Source of the DNA: Bacteroidaceae bacterium
Lineage (GTDB): Bacteria > Bacteroidota > Bacteroidia > Bacteroidales > Bacteroidaceae
NCBI GenBank assembly: GCA_017958545.1
Contig: JAGDCM010000052.1
Location: 1-57,892, forward strand
Direction of reading: 5' to 3'
DNA length: 57,892 nt
Shown: positions 19,701 through 29,900 of the stretch, in pieces
Numbering within the stretch: the stretch's first letter is position 1
Layout of the letters: every line of letters starts with the position of its first letter
Program-made: the position numbers and the translations under genes
Notes under the pieces: generated by a model
What the model saw: only the letters and a program-made list of their open reading frames with translations
Database searches by the model: none
Told to the model about the DNA's origin: nothing

Positions 19701-19856
19701 ATGACCACGATTCTTGGTATGATACCTCTTCTCACCGATGCCATGTTCGGCAGCATGGCCGCCACTATTATGGGCGGTCTGCTCTTCGGCACGTTCATCA
19801 CCCTTATCTTTGTTCCGGTTCTCTATGCCATGTTCTTTGGCGTTAAAACAAAATAA
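16728..19856 (+). CDS. RND-family efflux pump, inner-membrane permease
   Basis: A protein of 1042 residues with the duplicated RND layout (TM1, large periplasmic loop, TM2-7, loop, TM8-12). The TM4 proton-relay segment reads AFILAMGMLVDNAIVIIDGI, with Asp-Asn where AcrB has Asp-Asp. TM10 keeps the Lys of the relay (GMVVKNGIVLMDEID). The pump exports small molecules using the proton gradient. It belongs to the multidrug-type (HAE) rather than the heavy-metal branch by overall look, though specificity is inferred only. It is the middle gene of a three-gene operon. Confidence 0.94.
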   Translation: MMNIGKWAFSNKLLVYFMVGVLVVGGMLSIYEMPKLEDPEVKVKIAMVVTTYPGASAHQVEMEVTDVLEKEIRTMGDIDNIESSSFNDLSIIQVELRSTIANDEVEQCWDRLRRKVYDAQAKLPAGAGTSVTKEDFSAVYGMFYALTADGLSERELIKYSDLLKNELGSIEAVERVEVYGAQHDCIEIRLLQDKLSALGVMPAEVLSTLSGQNKTSYAGYYDNGDQRVRVTVTDKFQKVADIRRMLIQGHEKDQLRISDIAEVERSIEKPVRNAMTYDGNRALGILLSASSKADITKVGVEVEERLEELRKTRFPTGVEVHKVFYQPDRVKESLSTFVINLIESVIIVVVILMFFMGIKSGVIIGTSLCVIVVGSFLLLGALDGTMQRVSLAAFILAMGMLVDNAIVIIDGILVDLKAHKPRMEALTEIGRRTAMPLLGATIIAILSFFPIFLSPDTAGIYVRDLFIILAVSLLLSWILALVHVPLMADRMFTEASKKAQPVTDPYGGKVYRLQRRVMEFCLKHRKTMAFSMVVMVILAGIGYPFMHQGFFPDMVYDQCYLEYKLPEGANSTQVEKDLEKMQAYLREHYPVKHITASIGGTPGRYNLVRTIATPSLAYGELIIDFESPEALVENLEEIQTYLNREFPQAYAKIKLYNLMFKKYPIEVQFSGPDPAVLHALADTAQAFMEETGKVRLITTNWEPKVPLISVDYDQEAARAIGLSRSDLSLSLMTAGGGIPVGDFYDGIYSNNIYVKITDEQGENIDNLQNMQVFPIMPSLMGLLTEENLMRLRTGKLDKAQLLSGIMGTTPLRQVSRSVDVCWEDPIIPRYNGVRQQRVQCSPIEGLETERARKAVAGKIDKMTLPPGYRCEWMGEKQASDRSMKYLFANFPLAVILMIAILIMLFGDAKKPAIIFLTIPLVFVGVVGTMLVSQMTFTFCAIVGALGLIGMVVKNGIVLMDEIDLQLSEGKAPKEALIRSSQSRLRPVMMASMTTILGMIPLLTDAMFGSMAATIMGGLLFGTFITLIFVPVLYAMFFGVKTK

Positions 19857-19859
19857 GCA

Positions 19860-21254
19860 ATGAGACATCTTGTTTTTTCTCTCATACTTTTTATTTCATG
19901 CTCAGCTCTTGCGCAGGAGGATACTCTCGCGCTTTCCATTGAGCAGTGCCGTGCGATGGCTCTGGAGCACAACAAGTCGATACAGTCGGCTGCCCTTTCC
20001 ACCGAAGCAGCCTATTACACCAAGCGCAGCACCTGGGGGCTTTTCTTCCCCAACATATCAATCAACGGTGCGGCCGGATATTCCAATTCGTCCGGAGGCT
20101 TTGGCCTTGATTTGCGTGGCACGGCTACTGCACTCTTAAGTGGCGCGATGGCTTCGCTCACGCCAAGTCAGCAGGCCGTTCTCTCCCGTATCGCTTCCTC
20201 TCTGCCCGACAAATTCAATGTGGTGGACTATGAGATGGGGTGGATGTACACCGCTGGTGTGATGCTTCGTCAGCCCCTTTTCATGGGCGGTAAGATATTT
20301 GCAGGCTACCGCATGTCGAAATACGCCTTGGAGGCGGCTCGTCACAATGAGCGCAAGACCAAGGCTGAGGTTATCGAGGAGGCCGATCAGGCCTACGCCA
20401 ATGTCGTCAAGGCTGTGGAGCTGCGTCGTGTTGCCCAGCAGTATGTCCTCCTTCTGGAGGCTCTCGACCGCAATGTGGAGAGTGCCGTGCGCAACGGAAT
20501 GAAACTGCAGAACGATCGTCTCAAGGTGCAGGTGAAGCTCGACGAGGTGCGTCTCCAACTCACGCAGGCCGACAATGCCATACGTCTTGCCACGATGAAT
20601 CTGTGCCACGTCACAGGACTCCCTCTCCGTTCTCGCGTATCGGTGACGGGCGATTATCCCCGTGTTGACGATGCCTTGATGCTGCAGGGGGCAGATGTGA
20701 TGAATCGTCCTGAGTATGCTCTTCTTGAGGCTAAGGTGCAGGTGGCTCATCAGGAAGTGAAAAGTGCCCGTGCCGGATATCTGCCTCAACTGGCTCTCCT
20801 TGCCAACTACGGCTACACCAACGGTGTCAATATCAATGGTCGCAAACTCATCGACAGTTGGGGCTTTATGGGCGGTGTGACACTCTCCATACCCATATAC
20901 CACTTCGGTGTGGAGGTTAACAAGGTGAAGGCAGCCAAGGCGCGTGCCCTTCAGGCAGAGGTGGACCGTGATAATCTTGTCGAGATGATGCAGCTGCAAC
21001 TGGCTCAGGAGGGCAATCGTCTGGAAGAAAGCTCCCTTGAGGTGTCGCTCACGGAGAAAGCCTTGGAGCAGGCTACGCTCAACCGTCAGCTATCCGAGCG
21101 TCAGTATGAGGTGGGCCGTGAGACACTCACCGACCTCCTCGAGGCTCAGGCTCTGTGGCAGCAGGCATGGCAGCGCAGCATCGAGGCGCAGTTCCAGCGC
21201 TACCTCTCCTCTGTGGCCTATCTCAGGGCAGCAGGTCGTCTGGTATCTGAATAA
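19860..21254 (+). CDS. TolC-family outer-membrane efflux protein
   Basis: A protein of 464 residues with a signal peptide (MRHLVFSLILFISCSALAQ). It shows the two repeated OEP halves typical of TolC: long amphipathic helices (KTKAEVIEEADQAYANVVKAVELR, and near the end QLSERQYEVGRETLTDLLEAQALW) and strands such as GGVTLSIPIYHFGVEVNKV. It starts 3 bp after the pump stop. Its last 32 bp overlap the convergent RlpA-like gene. Confidence 0.94.
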   Translation: MRHLVFSLILFISCSALAQEDTLALSIEQCRAMALEHNKSIQSAALSTEAAYYTKRSTWGLFFPNISINGAAGYSNSSGGFGLDLRGTATALLSGAMASLTPSQQAVLSRIASSLPDKFNVVDYEMGWMYTAGVMLRQPLFMGGKIFAGYRMSKYALEAARHNERKTKAEVIEEADQAYANVVKAVELRRVAQQYVLLLEALDRNVESAVRNGMKLQNDRLKVQVKLDEVRLQLTQADNAIRLATMNLCHVTGLPLRSRVSVTGDYPRVDDALMLQGADVMNRPEYALLEAKVQVAHQEVKSARAGYLPQLALLANYGYTNGVNINGRKLIDSWGFMGGVTLSIPIYHFGVEVNKVKAAKARALQAEVDRDNLVEMMQLQLAQEGNRLEESSLEVSLTEKALEQATLNRQLSERQYEVGRETLTDLLEAQALWQQAWQRSIEAQFQRYLSSVAYLRAAGRLVSE

Positions 21255-21684
21255 ACAGAGGAAGACTGTCAGGATATTCTTGGAAGGGCGGCAACTCAAG
21301 CCGCTCTTCCGGTTTTTTGTAAGGTACCACAATGTCGTAGAGCGACAGTTCCACATCGGCATGCCCGTGTTGCAGTATGCCCAGTTCCTTTGCCGCCGAT
21401 TTCGACAGGTCTATGATGTAACGGGAGTAGGGACCTCTGTCGTTCACTCTCACCACCACTTCCTTTCCGGTTCCCAGATGCCTCACGAGCAGTCTCGTGC
21501 CGAACGGGAAGCGCAGATGTGCACATGTCATGCTGTCTTTGTGGTATATCTCTCCATTGGCTGTCCTCCTGCCGTGAAACTTGTCGGCATAGTACGACGC
21601 TTTGCCCCGGATGGTCATTATCTGCTGAGCCTTTCCGGCAGAATGCAGCAGTGCACACAGAATGATGAGAAATATCCTTTTCAT
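21223..21684 (-). CDS. RlpA-like double-psi beta-barrel protein
   Basis: A protein of 153 residues starting at ATG 21684 (MKRIFLIILCALLHSAGKAQ, a signal peptide). The RlpA core is present: GKASYYADKFHGRRTANGE, then FGTRLLVRHLGTGKEVVVRVNDRGPY and DLSKSAAKELGI. In Pseudomonas the RlpA Asp-His pair acts as a lytic transglycosylase on peptide-free glycan strands. There is no SPOR domain here, so septal targeting is not shown. An upstream extension of nine codons is possible but lacks a signal-like start. It is convergent with the efflux operon, whose terminator lies inside it. Confidence 0.9.
   Translation of the reverse strand: MKRIFLIILCALLHSAGKAQQIMTIRGKASYYADKFHGRRTANGEIYHKDSMTCAHLRFPFGTRLLVRHLGTGKEVVVRVNDRGPYSRYIIDLSKSAAKELGILQHGHADVELSLYDIVVPYKKPEERLELPPFQEYPDSLPLFIQIPDDLLP
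21282..21318 (+). terminator. Terminator of the RND operon, inside the rlpA-like gene
   Basis: GGAAGGGCGGC pairs with GCCGCTCTTCC (one G-T wobble) around a 7-nt loop and is followed by GG and six T's. It starts 27 bp after the efflux operon ends and lies wholly in coding sequence of the opposite strand. Confidence 0.85.
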
Positions 21685-21708
21685 GGTATCTTCTTCCGTT
21701 TTGCATGG

Positions 21709-21716
21709 CAAAGATA
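21709..21716 (-). promoter_or_regulatory. -7 promoter box for the rlpA-like gene
   Basis: On the - strand this reads TATCTTTG and ends 24 nt before the ATG at 21684. Confidence 0.65.
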
Positions 21717-21724
21717 GTAATTTT

Positions 21725-21764
21725 AGTTGACAAGTTAACGAGTTGACGAGTTGACAAGTAGCTA
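21725..21764 (+). repeat. Array of five 8-bp repeats, left arm of an inverted pair
   Basis: Units read AGTTGACA, AGTTAACG, AGTTGACG, AGTTGACA, AGTAGCTA. The array matches the reverse complement of 21841-21880 at 32 of 40 positions. It lies between the divergent promoters of the rlpA-like gene and fhs. Confidence 0.85.
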
Positions 21765-21840
21765 CTTTTTCAAAAATGAGTGATTTTTTTTACAAAAACA
21801 ACGGCTTTGCTAGCCTAAAAAATAGCCAAACACTAAAAAC

Positions 21841-21880
21841 AAACTACTTGTCTACTTGTCAACTTGTCTACTCGTCAACT
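21841..21880 (-). repeat. Array of five 8-bp repeats, right arm of an inverted pair
   Basis: On the - strand the units read AGTTGACG, AGTAGACA, AGTTGACA, AGTAGACA, AGTAGTTT. It is separated from its partner by 76 bp of AT-rich DNA without a gene. The array ends 8 bp before the fhs -7 box. Confidence 0.85.
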
Positions 21881-21888
21881 ATTTTTAT

Positions 21889-21896
21889 TACCTTTG
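21889..21896 (+). promoter_or_regulatory. -7 promoter box for fhs
   Basis: TACCTTTG ends 22 nt before the fhs ATG at 21919. Its position decides against the longer upstream start at 21856. Confidence 0.7.
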
Positions 21897-21918
21897 TGCC
21901 ATAAAAACAGTAAAAAGC

Positions 21919-23595
21919 ATGAAGACAGACATACAGATTGCGCGTGAGTGCCCTTTGGAGCACATCAGTGAGATAGCTTCCCGCATGGGAATACCCACGG
22001 AGGAGATAGAACCCTATGGACGTTACATGGCCAAGGTGCCCATCTCGCTCATCGATGAGAGTAAGGTGAAGAAGAGCCGTCTCATCCTCGTGACAGCCAT
22101 CAGCCCTACGAAGGCCGGTATCGGCAAGACGACGGTGAGCATCGGACTTACTCTCGGTCTCAATAAGATAGGCAAGCGTGCTGCAGTGGCGTTGCGCGAA
22201 CCCTCGCTGGGTCCCTGCTTCGGCATGAAGGGAGGTGCTGCCGGCGGAGGCTATTCGCAGGTGCTGCCGATGGAGAAGATAAACCTCCATTTCACCGGTG
22301 ATTTCCATGCTGTCACTTCAGCCCACAATACCATCAGCGCAATGCTCGACAACTATATCTACCAGCACCGCAAGGAGGGTTTCTCTCTGCGTGAGATATT
22401 CTGGAAGCGTGTGCTCGATGTCAACGACCGTGCCCTGCGCAATGTGGTGACGGGTCTGCGGGGCGATGGAGTGGTGTCGGAGACGGGTTTCGATATCACT
22501 TCGGCATCCGAACTGATGGCTATCCTCTGCCTTGCCTCCAGTGAGGCAGACCTGCAGCAGCGCATTGAGAACATACTGCTGGGCATCACCTCCGACGGCA
22601 AACCCTTCCGTGTGCGCGACCTCGGTGTGGCCGGAGCCATCACTGTGCTGCTACGTGATGCCCTGAACCCCAACCTCGTGCAGACCACAGAGCAGACACC
22701 TGCCTTCATCCACGGCGGTCCCTTTGCCAATATCGCCCACGGATGCTCCAGCGTGCTCGCCACCAAGATGGCTATGACCTTTGCCGACTATGTGGTGACG
22801 GAGGCCGGCTTCGGTGCCGACCTGGGTGCGGAGAAGTTCTTCGACATCAAGTGTCGCAAGACGGGTCTGCAACCCCGCTTGGTTGTCATCGTAGCCACTA
22901 CGCAGGGCCTCAAGATGCACGGCGGTGTGGACCTTGCCGACATCAACGAACCAAATGCTAAGGGACTGCGCGAGGGCCTAAAGAACCTCAACCGCCATAT
23001 CAATAATATGCAGGGCTTCGGTCAGCCCGTTGTGGTGACGCTCAACCGTCACGACACCGACCTCGACGAGGAGATAGACCTCGTGCGCCGCAACTGCGAG
23101 GATCAGGGTGTGGGCTTTGCTGTCAACGAGGCGTTCCTCAAGGGTGGGGAAGGTGCCGTAGACCTGGCTCAGAAGGTGGTGGACACTATCGAGAACATCA
23201 AGCCTCTGCCCCTGCACTATGTCTACCCCGACAACGACAGCATCGAGGGCAAGATAGAGAAGGTGTGCAAGCGTATCTACGGTGCAGCCGCAGTGGAATA
23301 CACCAAGACGGGTGCCAAGCGTTTGGAGGCTGTCAAGGCTCTGTTTGCTGGCGATAAGACGGTGGCCCGCTATCCTGTGTGCATTGCCAAGACGCAGTTC
23401 TCCTTCTCTGCCGACTCCACGCGCTACGGCTGTCCCGAGGGTTTCACCATCCGCATCCGCGACATCATTGTGAACTGCGGCAGTGAGATGATTGTTGCTA
23501 TTGCTGGCGATATGCTGCGCATGCCGGGTTTGCCCCGCAGTCCCCAGGCCGAACGCATCACCATTGTCGACGGCAATATCGAAGGACTGTCATAG
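21919..23595 (+). CDS. fhs: Formate--tetrahydrofolate ligase
   Basis: A protein of 558 residues, the usual length. It makes 10-formyl-THF from formate, THF and ATP, feeding purine synthesis. The P-loop is [10 protein letters not shown] (residues 63-72), followed by REPSLGP (93-99) and [10 protein letters not shown] (106-115). The start [10 protein letters not shown] is chosen because the -7 box lies between it and the earlier in-frame codon. The 10-formyl-THF could supply the AICAR transformylase encoded at 38.2-39.3 kb. Confidence 0.96.
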   Translation: MKTDIQIARECPLEHISEIASRMGIPTEEIEPYGRYMAKVPISLIDESKVKKSRLILVTAISPTKAGIGKTTVSIGLTLGLNKIGKRAAVALREPSLGPCFGMKGGAAGGGYSQVLPMEKINLHFTGDFHAVTSAHNTISAMLDNYIYQHRKEGFSLREIFWKRVLDVNDRALRNVVTGLRGDGVVSETGFDITSASELMAILCLASSEADLQQRIENILLGITSDGKPFRVRDLGVAGAITVLLRDALNPNLVQTTEQTPAFIHGGPFANIAHGCSSVLATKMAMTFADYVVTEAGFGADLGAEKFFDIKCRKTGLQPRLVVIVATTQGLKMHGGVDLADINEPNAKGLREGLKNLNRHINNMQGFGQPVVVTLNRHDTDLDEEIDLVRRNCEDQGVGFAVNEAFLKGGEGAVDLAQKVVDTIENIKPLPLHYVYPDNDSIEGKIEKVCKRIYGAAAVEYTKTGAKRLEAVKALFAGDKTVARYPVCIAKTQFSFSADSTRYGCPEGFTIRIRDIIVNCGSEMIVAIAGDMLRMPGLPRSPQAERITIVDGNIEGLS

Positions 23596-23600
23596 GTTTA

Positions 23601-23710
23601 GTTCGAAGTGAGCGGACTCTTGGTCCGCAACGACCGAACTGCCAGTCCGCAAGGAGCGAACTGTCGCTTAGAAACGACTGAACCTTGACTCAGAAACGAC
23701 GGGGGTGGCG
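23601..23710 (+). repeat. Degenerate 22-bp-period array after fhs
   Basis: Five 22-bp blocks start at 23601, 23623, 23645, 23667 and 23689. GTCCGCAA recurs at 23623 and 23645, CGAACTG at 23635 and 23657, and AGAAACGAC at 23670 and 23692, all exactly 22 bp apart. Half-units of 11 bp are faintly visible. A GCGGAC/GTCCGC hairpin (23612-23628) lies at its start. The rest of the 23596-23960 spacer has no gene; it holds only an 11-bp duplication at 23810. Confidence 0.7.
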
Positions 23711-23809
23711 GCTTCTTTTTGTCTGTTGTTGGAGGGTTGTTATCTCGACCAGACTACTCTTTTATTTTTACATGAAAATAGGCTTCTTCCTCAATTTTGT
23801 AGGCGCTGT

Positions 23810-23830
23810 GGCCACTCTGAGGCCACTCTG
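23810..23830 (+). repeat. Short direct repeat GGCCACTCTG
   Basis: GGCCACTCTG occurs at 23810-23819 and 23821-23830, one base apart, in the spacer between fhs and sprA. The palindrome GCTGATAATCAGC-like sequence at 23878-23890 is nearby. Neither has a T tract, so neither is a clear terminator. Confidence 0.6.
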
Positions 23831-23960
23831 CGGCGGGGAGGAAAAGTTCCAAAACGGCCTTTTGCATATCGCAACCTGCTGATAATCAGCGTTGGTTTTT
23901 CTAGGCTTTCAGAAAATCGTTCGCAGTCTTTGGGGTAATATTTTCTGACAAGATCGTCAA

Positions 23961-26900
23961 CTACCTTGTGAGGGAGACCTTCATCGTCATGCCGAAGTCC
24001 TGGGTGACGGTGGGGTAGGACGAGGAGGAGAGCAGAGGCTGGGAGCGCTGGCGGTCGTAGTAGAGGCTCATCGTGATGTAGCGCGACATGGTGTAGTCGA
24101 TCTGGGCGGATGTCTTGATGGCGAGCTGGCCGCTGGTGGCTTCGCACAGGCCCGACTGTATGTCGCGACGGATGGCTGCCTGATTGCGCAGGGAGAAGTC
24201 GAAACGCAGGTTGAGGTCGTGGGCAAAGGACTTCTTGTTGCTCGACGACGACTTGGAGGATGTCTGCGTGTTCTTGGCATTGGCTGCTGCATTGGCATTT
24301 GACTTGGCGCGTCCCTTGCTGCTGCGGTTGGCCTTGGCTGCCTTGCGCGATGCCTTGCCGCCAAAGAGCGAGGAGAGACGGAAGTCGTTTATCTTCCAGC
24401 CCCAGCCGATGACGAAGTCCTTACTGCTGGTCTCGTTGATCTGAGCCGACGTGATGGACAGCGTGGAGACGCGGGTGGTGCGGTACTCGGCCTTGAGCGT
24501 CATATTGTTGTTGAACGTCAGGTTGAGACCGATGAGGGGAGAGAATGTCTCGTTGATGGACACCGTGGAGATGTCGTACATGGAAGAGGCGTTGTAGACA
24601 CCAGCCGTAGCAGTGCCGGCATAGCCCATATCCTCGCCGCCAATGCTCCTGATATAGTTGCTGTAGGAATTGTAGGAACCGATGCTGTAGATGCTCTTGT
24701 AGGCGTGGGTGAGAGTGACGCTCTTGAAGTGGTCGCGCACCCAGGGGAGATTGCCCAGACCCTTGTAGGAGAGGCTCCAGTTGGGCAGCATACGCAGCAG
24801 CGTGGGGAAGATGTCGGTGCTGGACGAACTGGCGTCGCGTCCCTGATAGGCAGCGAGGAAGGCGGGTATCATGACATCGGCAGAGTAGCGGCTGACGGGA
24901 GTCTTCTGGGGATTGTAGAGACCGCTGTGGCCGGGCATGCCGGAGGGATAGTACGTACCCATGTATTTGGACTGCACGCGCTGCTGCATCACATCCAGGT
25001 TGTTGACGAAGCGCTCGAAGACCTTGCTGTGGTAGCCGTTGTCGGCATTGCCCATTGAAGAGAAGGCGGTGGAGATGGTGATGGTGGTCATATTGAACGA
25101 ACCGGAGTAGGTCGGCATCCTGCCCGGGAACATATACTGTATGCTCTTGCTGTCGTTGCGCGTGTGCGACATATTAAGGTCTATCTTGAGGTCGGTGAAG
25201 GGTTCGAGAGTGGCCTTGATTTGCACATCCTGTGTGGTGGCAGAGGTGGCAGGCGAGGAGAGCGTGGTGTCGCTCATGAGCCATCCTCGCTCGCGGGCAG
25301 TGTCGATATAGCTGTCGTCCACGAGACCCAGACCGAAACCGATGCCCGGAGTGAGACCGAAATCGGTGCCTCGCTGACCCAGCATTCCTCCGATGGCTTC
25401 ATGGAAACCGGGTATGTTGAGGTTGTAGGTGTTGCGATAGGAAATGGAGACATTGCGCAGCATCATGAGGAAGCGAGAACCGGCCTGCGCCCACTTGTAC
25501 CACTTCTCATCCTCGAGCGGCGTCTTGGCAACGACGTTGAGACGTATCTTGCCTGTGTCGGCCTCCGAGGTGTGGATGGCAATCTTGTTCTCGTCTATCT
25601 TCTTGAAGCGCACCTTCACTTCGCGTCCCTTCAAGTCGACTGCTTTCACGATGAGGCGCTTGGACTTCTGGGCGTGGTTGATTTCCATCACGGTGTCGGG
25701 CAGGAGAGTCACTTCCTGTGCGAAGCCCCGTTTGGAGGACTTCTTCGTCTGGTTGCGAGCGGCGGTGGCGTTCTTGTTCTGTGCGGGCATCTTGCGGCGC
25801 ATGATGGAGTCGACGGGTATGCCGGTCTTCTTGCTCTCCTCCTCGGCCTCTGCACGTGCCTGCTCTTCGGCTATCTTGCGCGTCTTCTTGAGGTCGTTCT
25901 CCTGCTTCTTGATGGTCTTCTTCTTGTTCGCCTCGTTCTTCACGTTGGATGCTGAGAACTTCTTGTTCACCTCCTTGAGGAAGTCGGAGTGGTTGTAGAG
26001 AGTCTCCATCGCGAACTTGCCGTTGACGTTGATGTTGCGCTGCGTGTTGATGGTGTGACCCAGGTTGTTGCCGTTGATATCCTCCAGACCGCGACGCCAG
26101 GAATAATTGCTGGTGTAGGTGCCGTCGGCAGTGACCCAGTCGAAGATGGGCAGCTTGTTGATGGGCAGCTTGTAGGAGAGGGACACCTGCTGGTTGTAGC
26201 TGAGCGGGCGGCCGAATTTGGCGAGCGATATCTTGATGCTGTCCTTCCAGCGCTCGTAGTCGTCGGGATAGAGGTCGGGGTTGATGGCGCGGATATTCTG
26301 AGCACCCTCGATTTCCGCCTGTGTGCCGCTCTGCCATGTAAAATGGAGGGACTTGAAGATGTCCCACTTGAGGGAGAAGGAGCGGTTCCACAGGAAGGTG
26401 GAGGAGAAGGTGACGGGGATGCTGGCCGGATTCTCGAGGTCGGAGAGGTCGCGCTCCTGCAGTTCGTAGTAGGTGCGTGAGATGTCGGTGGCGAAGGTGA
26501 TATTCTGCGGACAGAATGCCAGGTTCTGCTCCTTGATGATCTGCATCCACTTGGATTTCGACTTGATATTCTTGAAGGGCTCCCAGCTCTTCCAGTTGGG
26601 CGACCACGAGTAGTTGAGACCGCCCTTCCAGCTGCGGTCGTATTCATATACGGTGGTTTCACCGCTGCGTTCGGTGGACGACTGTGCGTAGTTGAAGGTG
26701 AAGTTGGCAGGGTCGTAGGGCATTGGATGCTTGCGCGACTTGATGTTGACCTTGGCTCCGGAGATGGAGAGGTTCTTTGTCACTTCGCGGCGTGTGACGA
26801 GGCTCCTCAGGGAGTCCTTCTCACTCTCCGTCTGGAGTGCGTCGAGAGCATCGGAGAGAAGCATATCGCTGTCGAGAGTGTTGTATTTGGGCTTGACGAT

Positions 26901-29900
26901 GTTCTTGCCGTAGGAGTAGTAGAAGGGGAAGGTGACTTTCGCCTTCTCGGGCAGCAGACGACCGAGGTCGAGCGAGGCGGTGAACTGATACTCGTAGGTG
27001 TTCTCGTCGGTGCGCTCCTGCGCCGTCTGTTCCAGAGCTCCGAAACCGGCAGTGACGATGCGACCGGAAGCGGAGAACGAACCGATGTCGGACAGCTGTA
27101 TATTGAGGGCACCGCGTGCTGCCCAGCCACCGTCGTTGGTGAACTCCTGCAGACGTAGCTCGTTGACCCACACCTCGATGCTCTTGTCGGCACGTCCCTT
27201 GTTGCGCACACCAATCATGATGGTCTTTACCTCGCCCAGTGTGGGATTACCCATCACCGTGATTTTGTTGTTGGGATGATCGGGATCGTAGCTTTCGCAG
27301 CGTGTGCTGGCGGATGCCTGTCCGAGGCTCTGGAGGCGGTTGCGCTCCTTCTTGGCTGCCGTGAGACGTGACAGGTCGAAGTCGAACATATTGGCCTCGG
27401 GCCACACAATGGCTCGGTCAGAGGTGTTGTAGTTGTCGTACTTCACACCGCGTGACATCCACGAGGGAGTGAGCTGCATGGGCACTTCGTACTCGTAGTA
27501 GTTGGACTGGTAGTCGGAACCCAGACGGAGGAACACCGTCATCTCGCCGTTCATGAGGTTCGTGTCGTCGTTCTCCATGGCGTTGGCGTGGCAGAACATC
27601 TGCAGGTGGCGGTATTTGCGCATATCGTACTTGCAGTTCTTGTAGATGGCCTTTGCATCACCGGGTGGAAGTGTGGTGACGTTGAGTGCAAGCGACTGCT
27701 CGTTGTTCTCCACCAGCTGGCTCTGCGAGGGGTCGGTGACGCGTGAGATGCCGGGAGGCAGGACATAGTTGACGGGCATCTTGTCACCGTTTTCGTCGAT
27801 ATTCACAGAGTAGACAGTCATATTGCCCGTCTGACTGGCCGGCACATCAGGATAGAGCTTGCCGTTGTACTGACGCCAGTCGCCGTGTACGAGGTCGAAA
27901 CTTCCCAAACGCAATATGACGGGATGGGAGAATTCGGAGAGGTATACACGCATGAAACGTACCGAAGAAAAGTCGTTGAAACCGTTGATATTTTTGCGGT
28001 CCTCATCGCGAAGGGGTACGCGCATCAGATACCAGCGTATCATCTCCGTCTGACCGTTGCGCAGACGTTCTGTTGCATCGCGCGAATCGGTAACGTATTT
28101 GCTGCCGCCCATTATCAGGGTGGAGGGTTTGATGTCGATGACATACTCGGCATAGCGTTCTGTCTCATTCAGTGTGTAGTCGCCGTTGATATCTTCCACG
28201 TCGGGAGTGGTCTTCCATGATGTCTCGTAGCTCTCGGGGGAACTGGCTGCATCGGGTGAGTTGCCTTGCGGCAGGTTTACACGCTTGTAACGGTCGAGGA
28301 TGCCGAGACGCATCTGGTCGTAATCGGTGCCGCGATAGTAGTGATAGTTGTCGGTGGCGGGGTCTTCCTGCAGTCGTGCAGCAACTTCTGCATTGTCCAC
28401 ACGGGGAAGCTGCTCCTCGAGGAATCGCTTGTAGTTGCCGTATTCGCGTTCCTCTGCGTCGCTGAGACCGTTGAGACCGATATCCTGCACGGCACGGGCT
28501 CCGGAAGAGTTGTCGAAGGCGTAGGTCACGGAGTTGGTGACGGGGATGTTACCCCAATGGCTCTGTGTGAGATATCTCATGGAACCGTCGGTGGGCATAC
28601 CGCTCTCGTAGAACTTCCTGCCGTCCTTCAGGATATCCTCCGATATCTCACCCAGGTTGATGTAGAGCTTGCCGCCGTATTCGTCGGAGGGGAGAGGACC
28701 GTCGTATGTCTTGCCGCGCTCGTAGAAGAACGGGTCCATGAGCCAGAACTCGATGTATTCGATGTTTTGCGTCTCGAAATCGGTATTTGCCATGGCACTC
28801 ATCATACCGCCCCAGTTCTTTTCCGGGTTGTTCAGATAGTCATGGCTGTCGGTTTCGCGTGTGAGGTTGTAGGCACCGCGTTCGGAGGGGTAGTAGGCGA
28901 GGTTGAGGGCTGGGATGGTGCTCGCAGAGGAGTAGGATGTCTGTGTCTTGTTGGGATAGAGCTCGCGTTCGTAGATTTCACGGACATAGTGGTTGGAGAG
29001 CGAGTCGTCGTTGATATAGCTGGGTGCGAGAGTGGAGCCGCGACGGGTGAAGAGGGGGTCTACGGTGTACCAGGCGAGCAGAGCGCGATGCTGTCCGTAG
29101 CGCCAGCGGTTAGTCTCATCGGGATCGGTAGTGTATGCTATATCGTCGGCGTATGTGGAGGTCGGCGTGGAGCAGAGCTGCCAGTGGGTGGGCTCCAGCA
29201 GTGAGGTCTTCTTTTTTGCATCCTCGAAGTCGTCGATATAGGCAGCTTCGCCCTGCACGCTCTTCGACTGCATGGCCACCAGTTGTGCCACTTCGGCATC
29301 GAAGGTAATCTGCGAGGGAGCTGTGGCATGGATGAAAGGAATCTTGTTGACGAGGTTGGTGAGCCACTGGGCTTCGTGCTTCCATGAGATATGTCCGCCC
29401 CAGAGGAGGTTCTTCAGCGGTTCGTTGCCGATGGTCACCTTGGTGGTAAGGGGCTGTTCGGAGAGATACTGGAGGGTGGCACCGACGGTGAGGTTCTTGT
29501 TTATCTCGTAGTCCAGATTGAGACCCAGCACCGTCTTGCGCTGCATACCGTATGTGTCGTTGCTCTCCACAGAGGCGTTGACCGATGTACCGGCATCGAG
29601 GATACTCTGGTTGATGATGGTGACGCGACCCATGTTGTAGTCTACGGTATAGTCCTCATTCTCAACAAGTGTCACGCCACCGGCTGTAACTACGACAGAA
29701 CCGGGTGCCACATTGGTGACTCCGAGGTCTATCTCTCCGGCAGCCGAACCGGAATAACGGCCTATGAGCATGAATTTGTTCTTCTCCGCCACCTGTTTGG
29801 CTGCTACACGTGTGGTGTCGTAGAGGTCGCGGTAGAGGAAATAGTCGATACTGTCGGCTGTGACGCTGCGTTCTCGCATGAAGCTTTCCAACTGGTCGCC

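Noticed and set aside
16728-19856. Asp-Asn instead of Asp-Asp in TM4 of the RND pump as a loss of function
   Set aside because: The first Asp and the TM10 Lys are kept, and this variant occurs in intact pumps, so inactivation is not supported.
21725-21918. Folate- or ZTP-type riboswitch before fhs
   Set aside because: The -7 box at 21889 leaves a leader of about 18 nt, too short for a riboswitch, and no known consensus was recognised.
23898-23916. Hairpin TTTTCT/AGAAAA as terminator of sprA
   Set aside because: The stem is short and AT-rich, with no T tract on the - strand.
25507-26662. Large antisense-frame ORFs of 231-366 residues within sprA
   Set aside because: They are Arg/Ser/Pro/His-rich shadows of a GC-rich coding frame and contain no recognisable fold.
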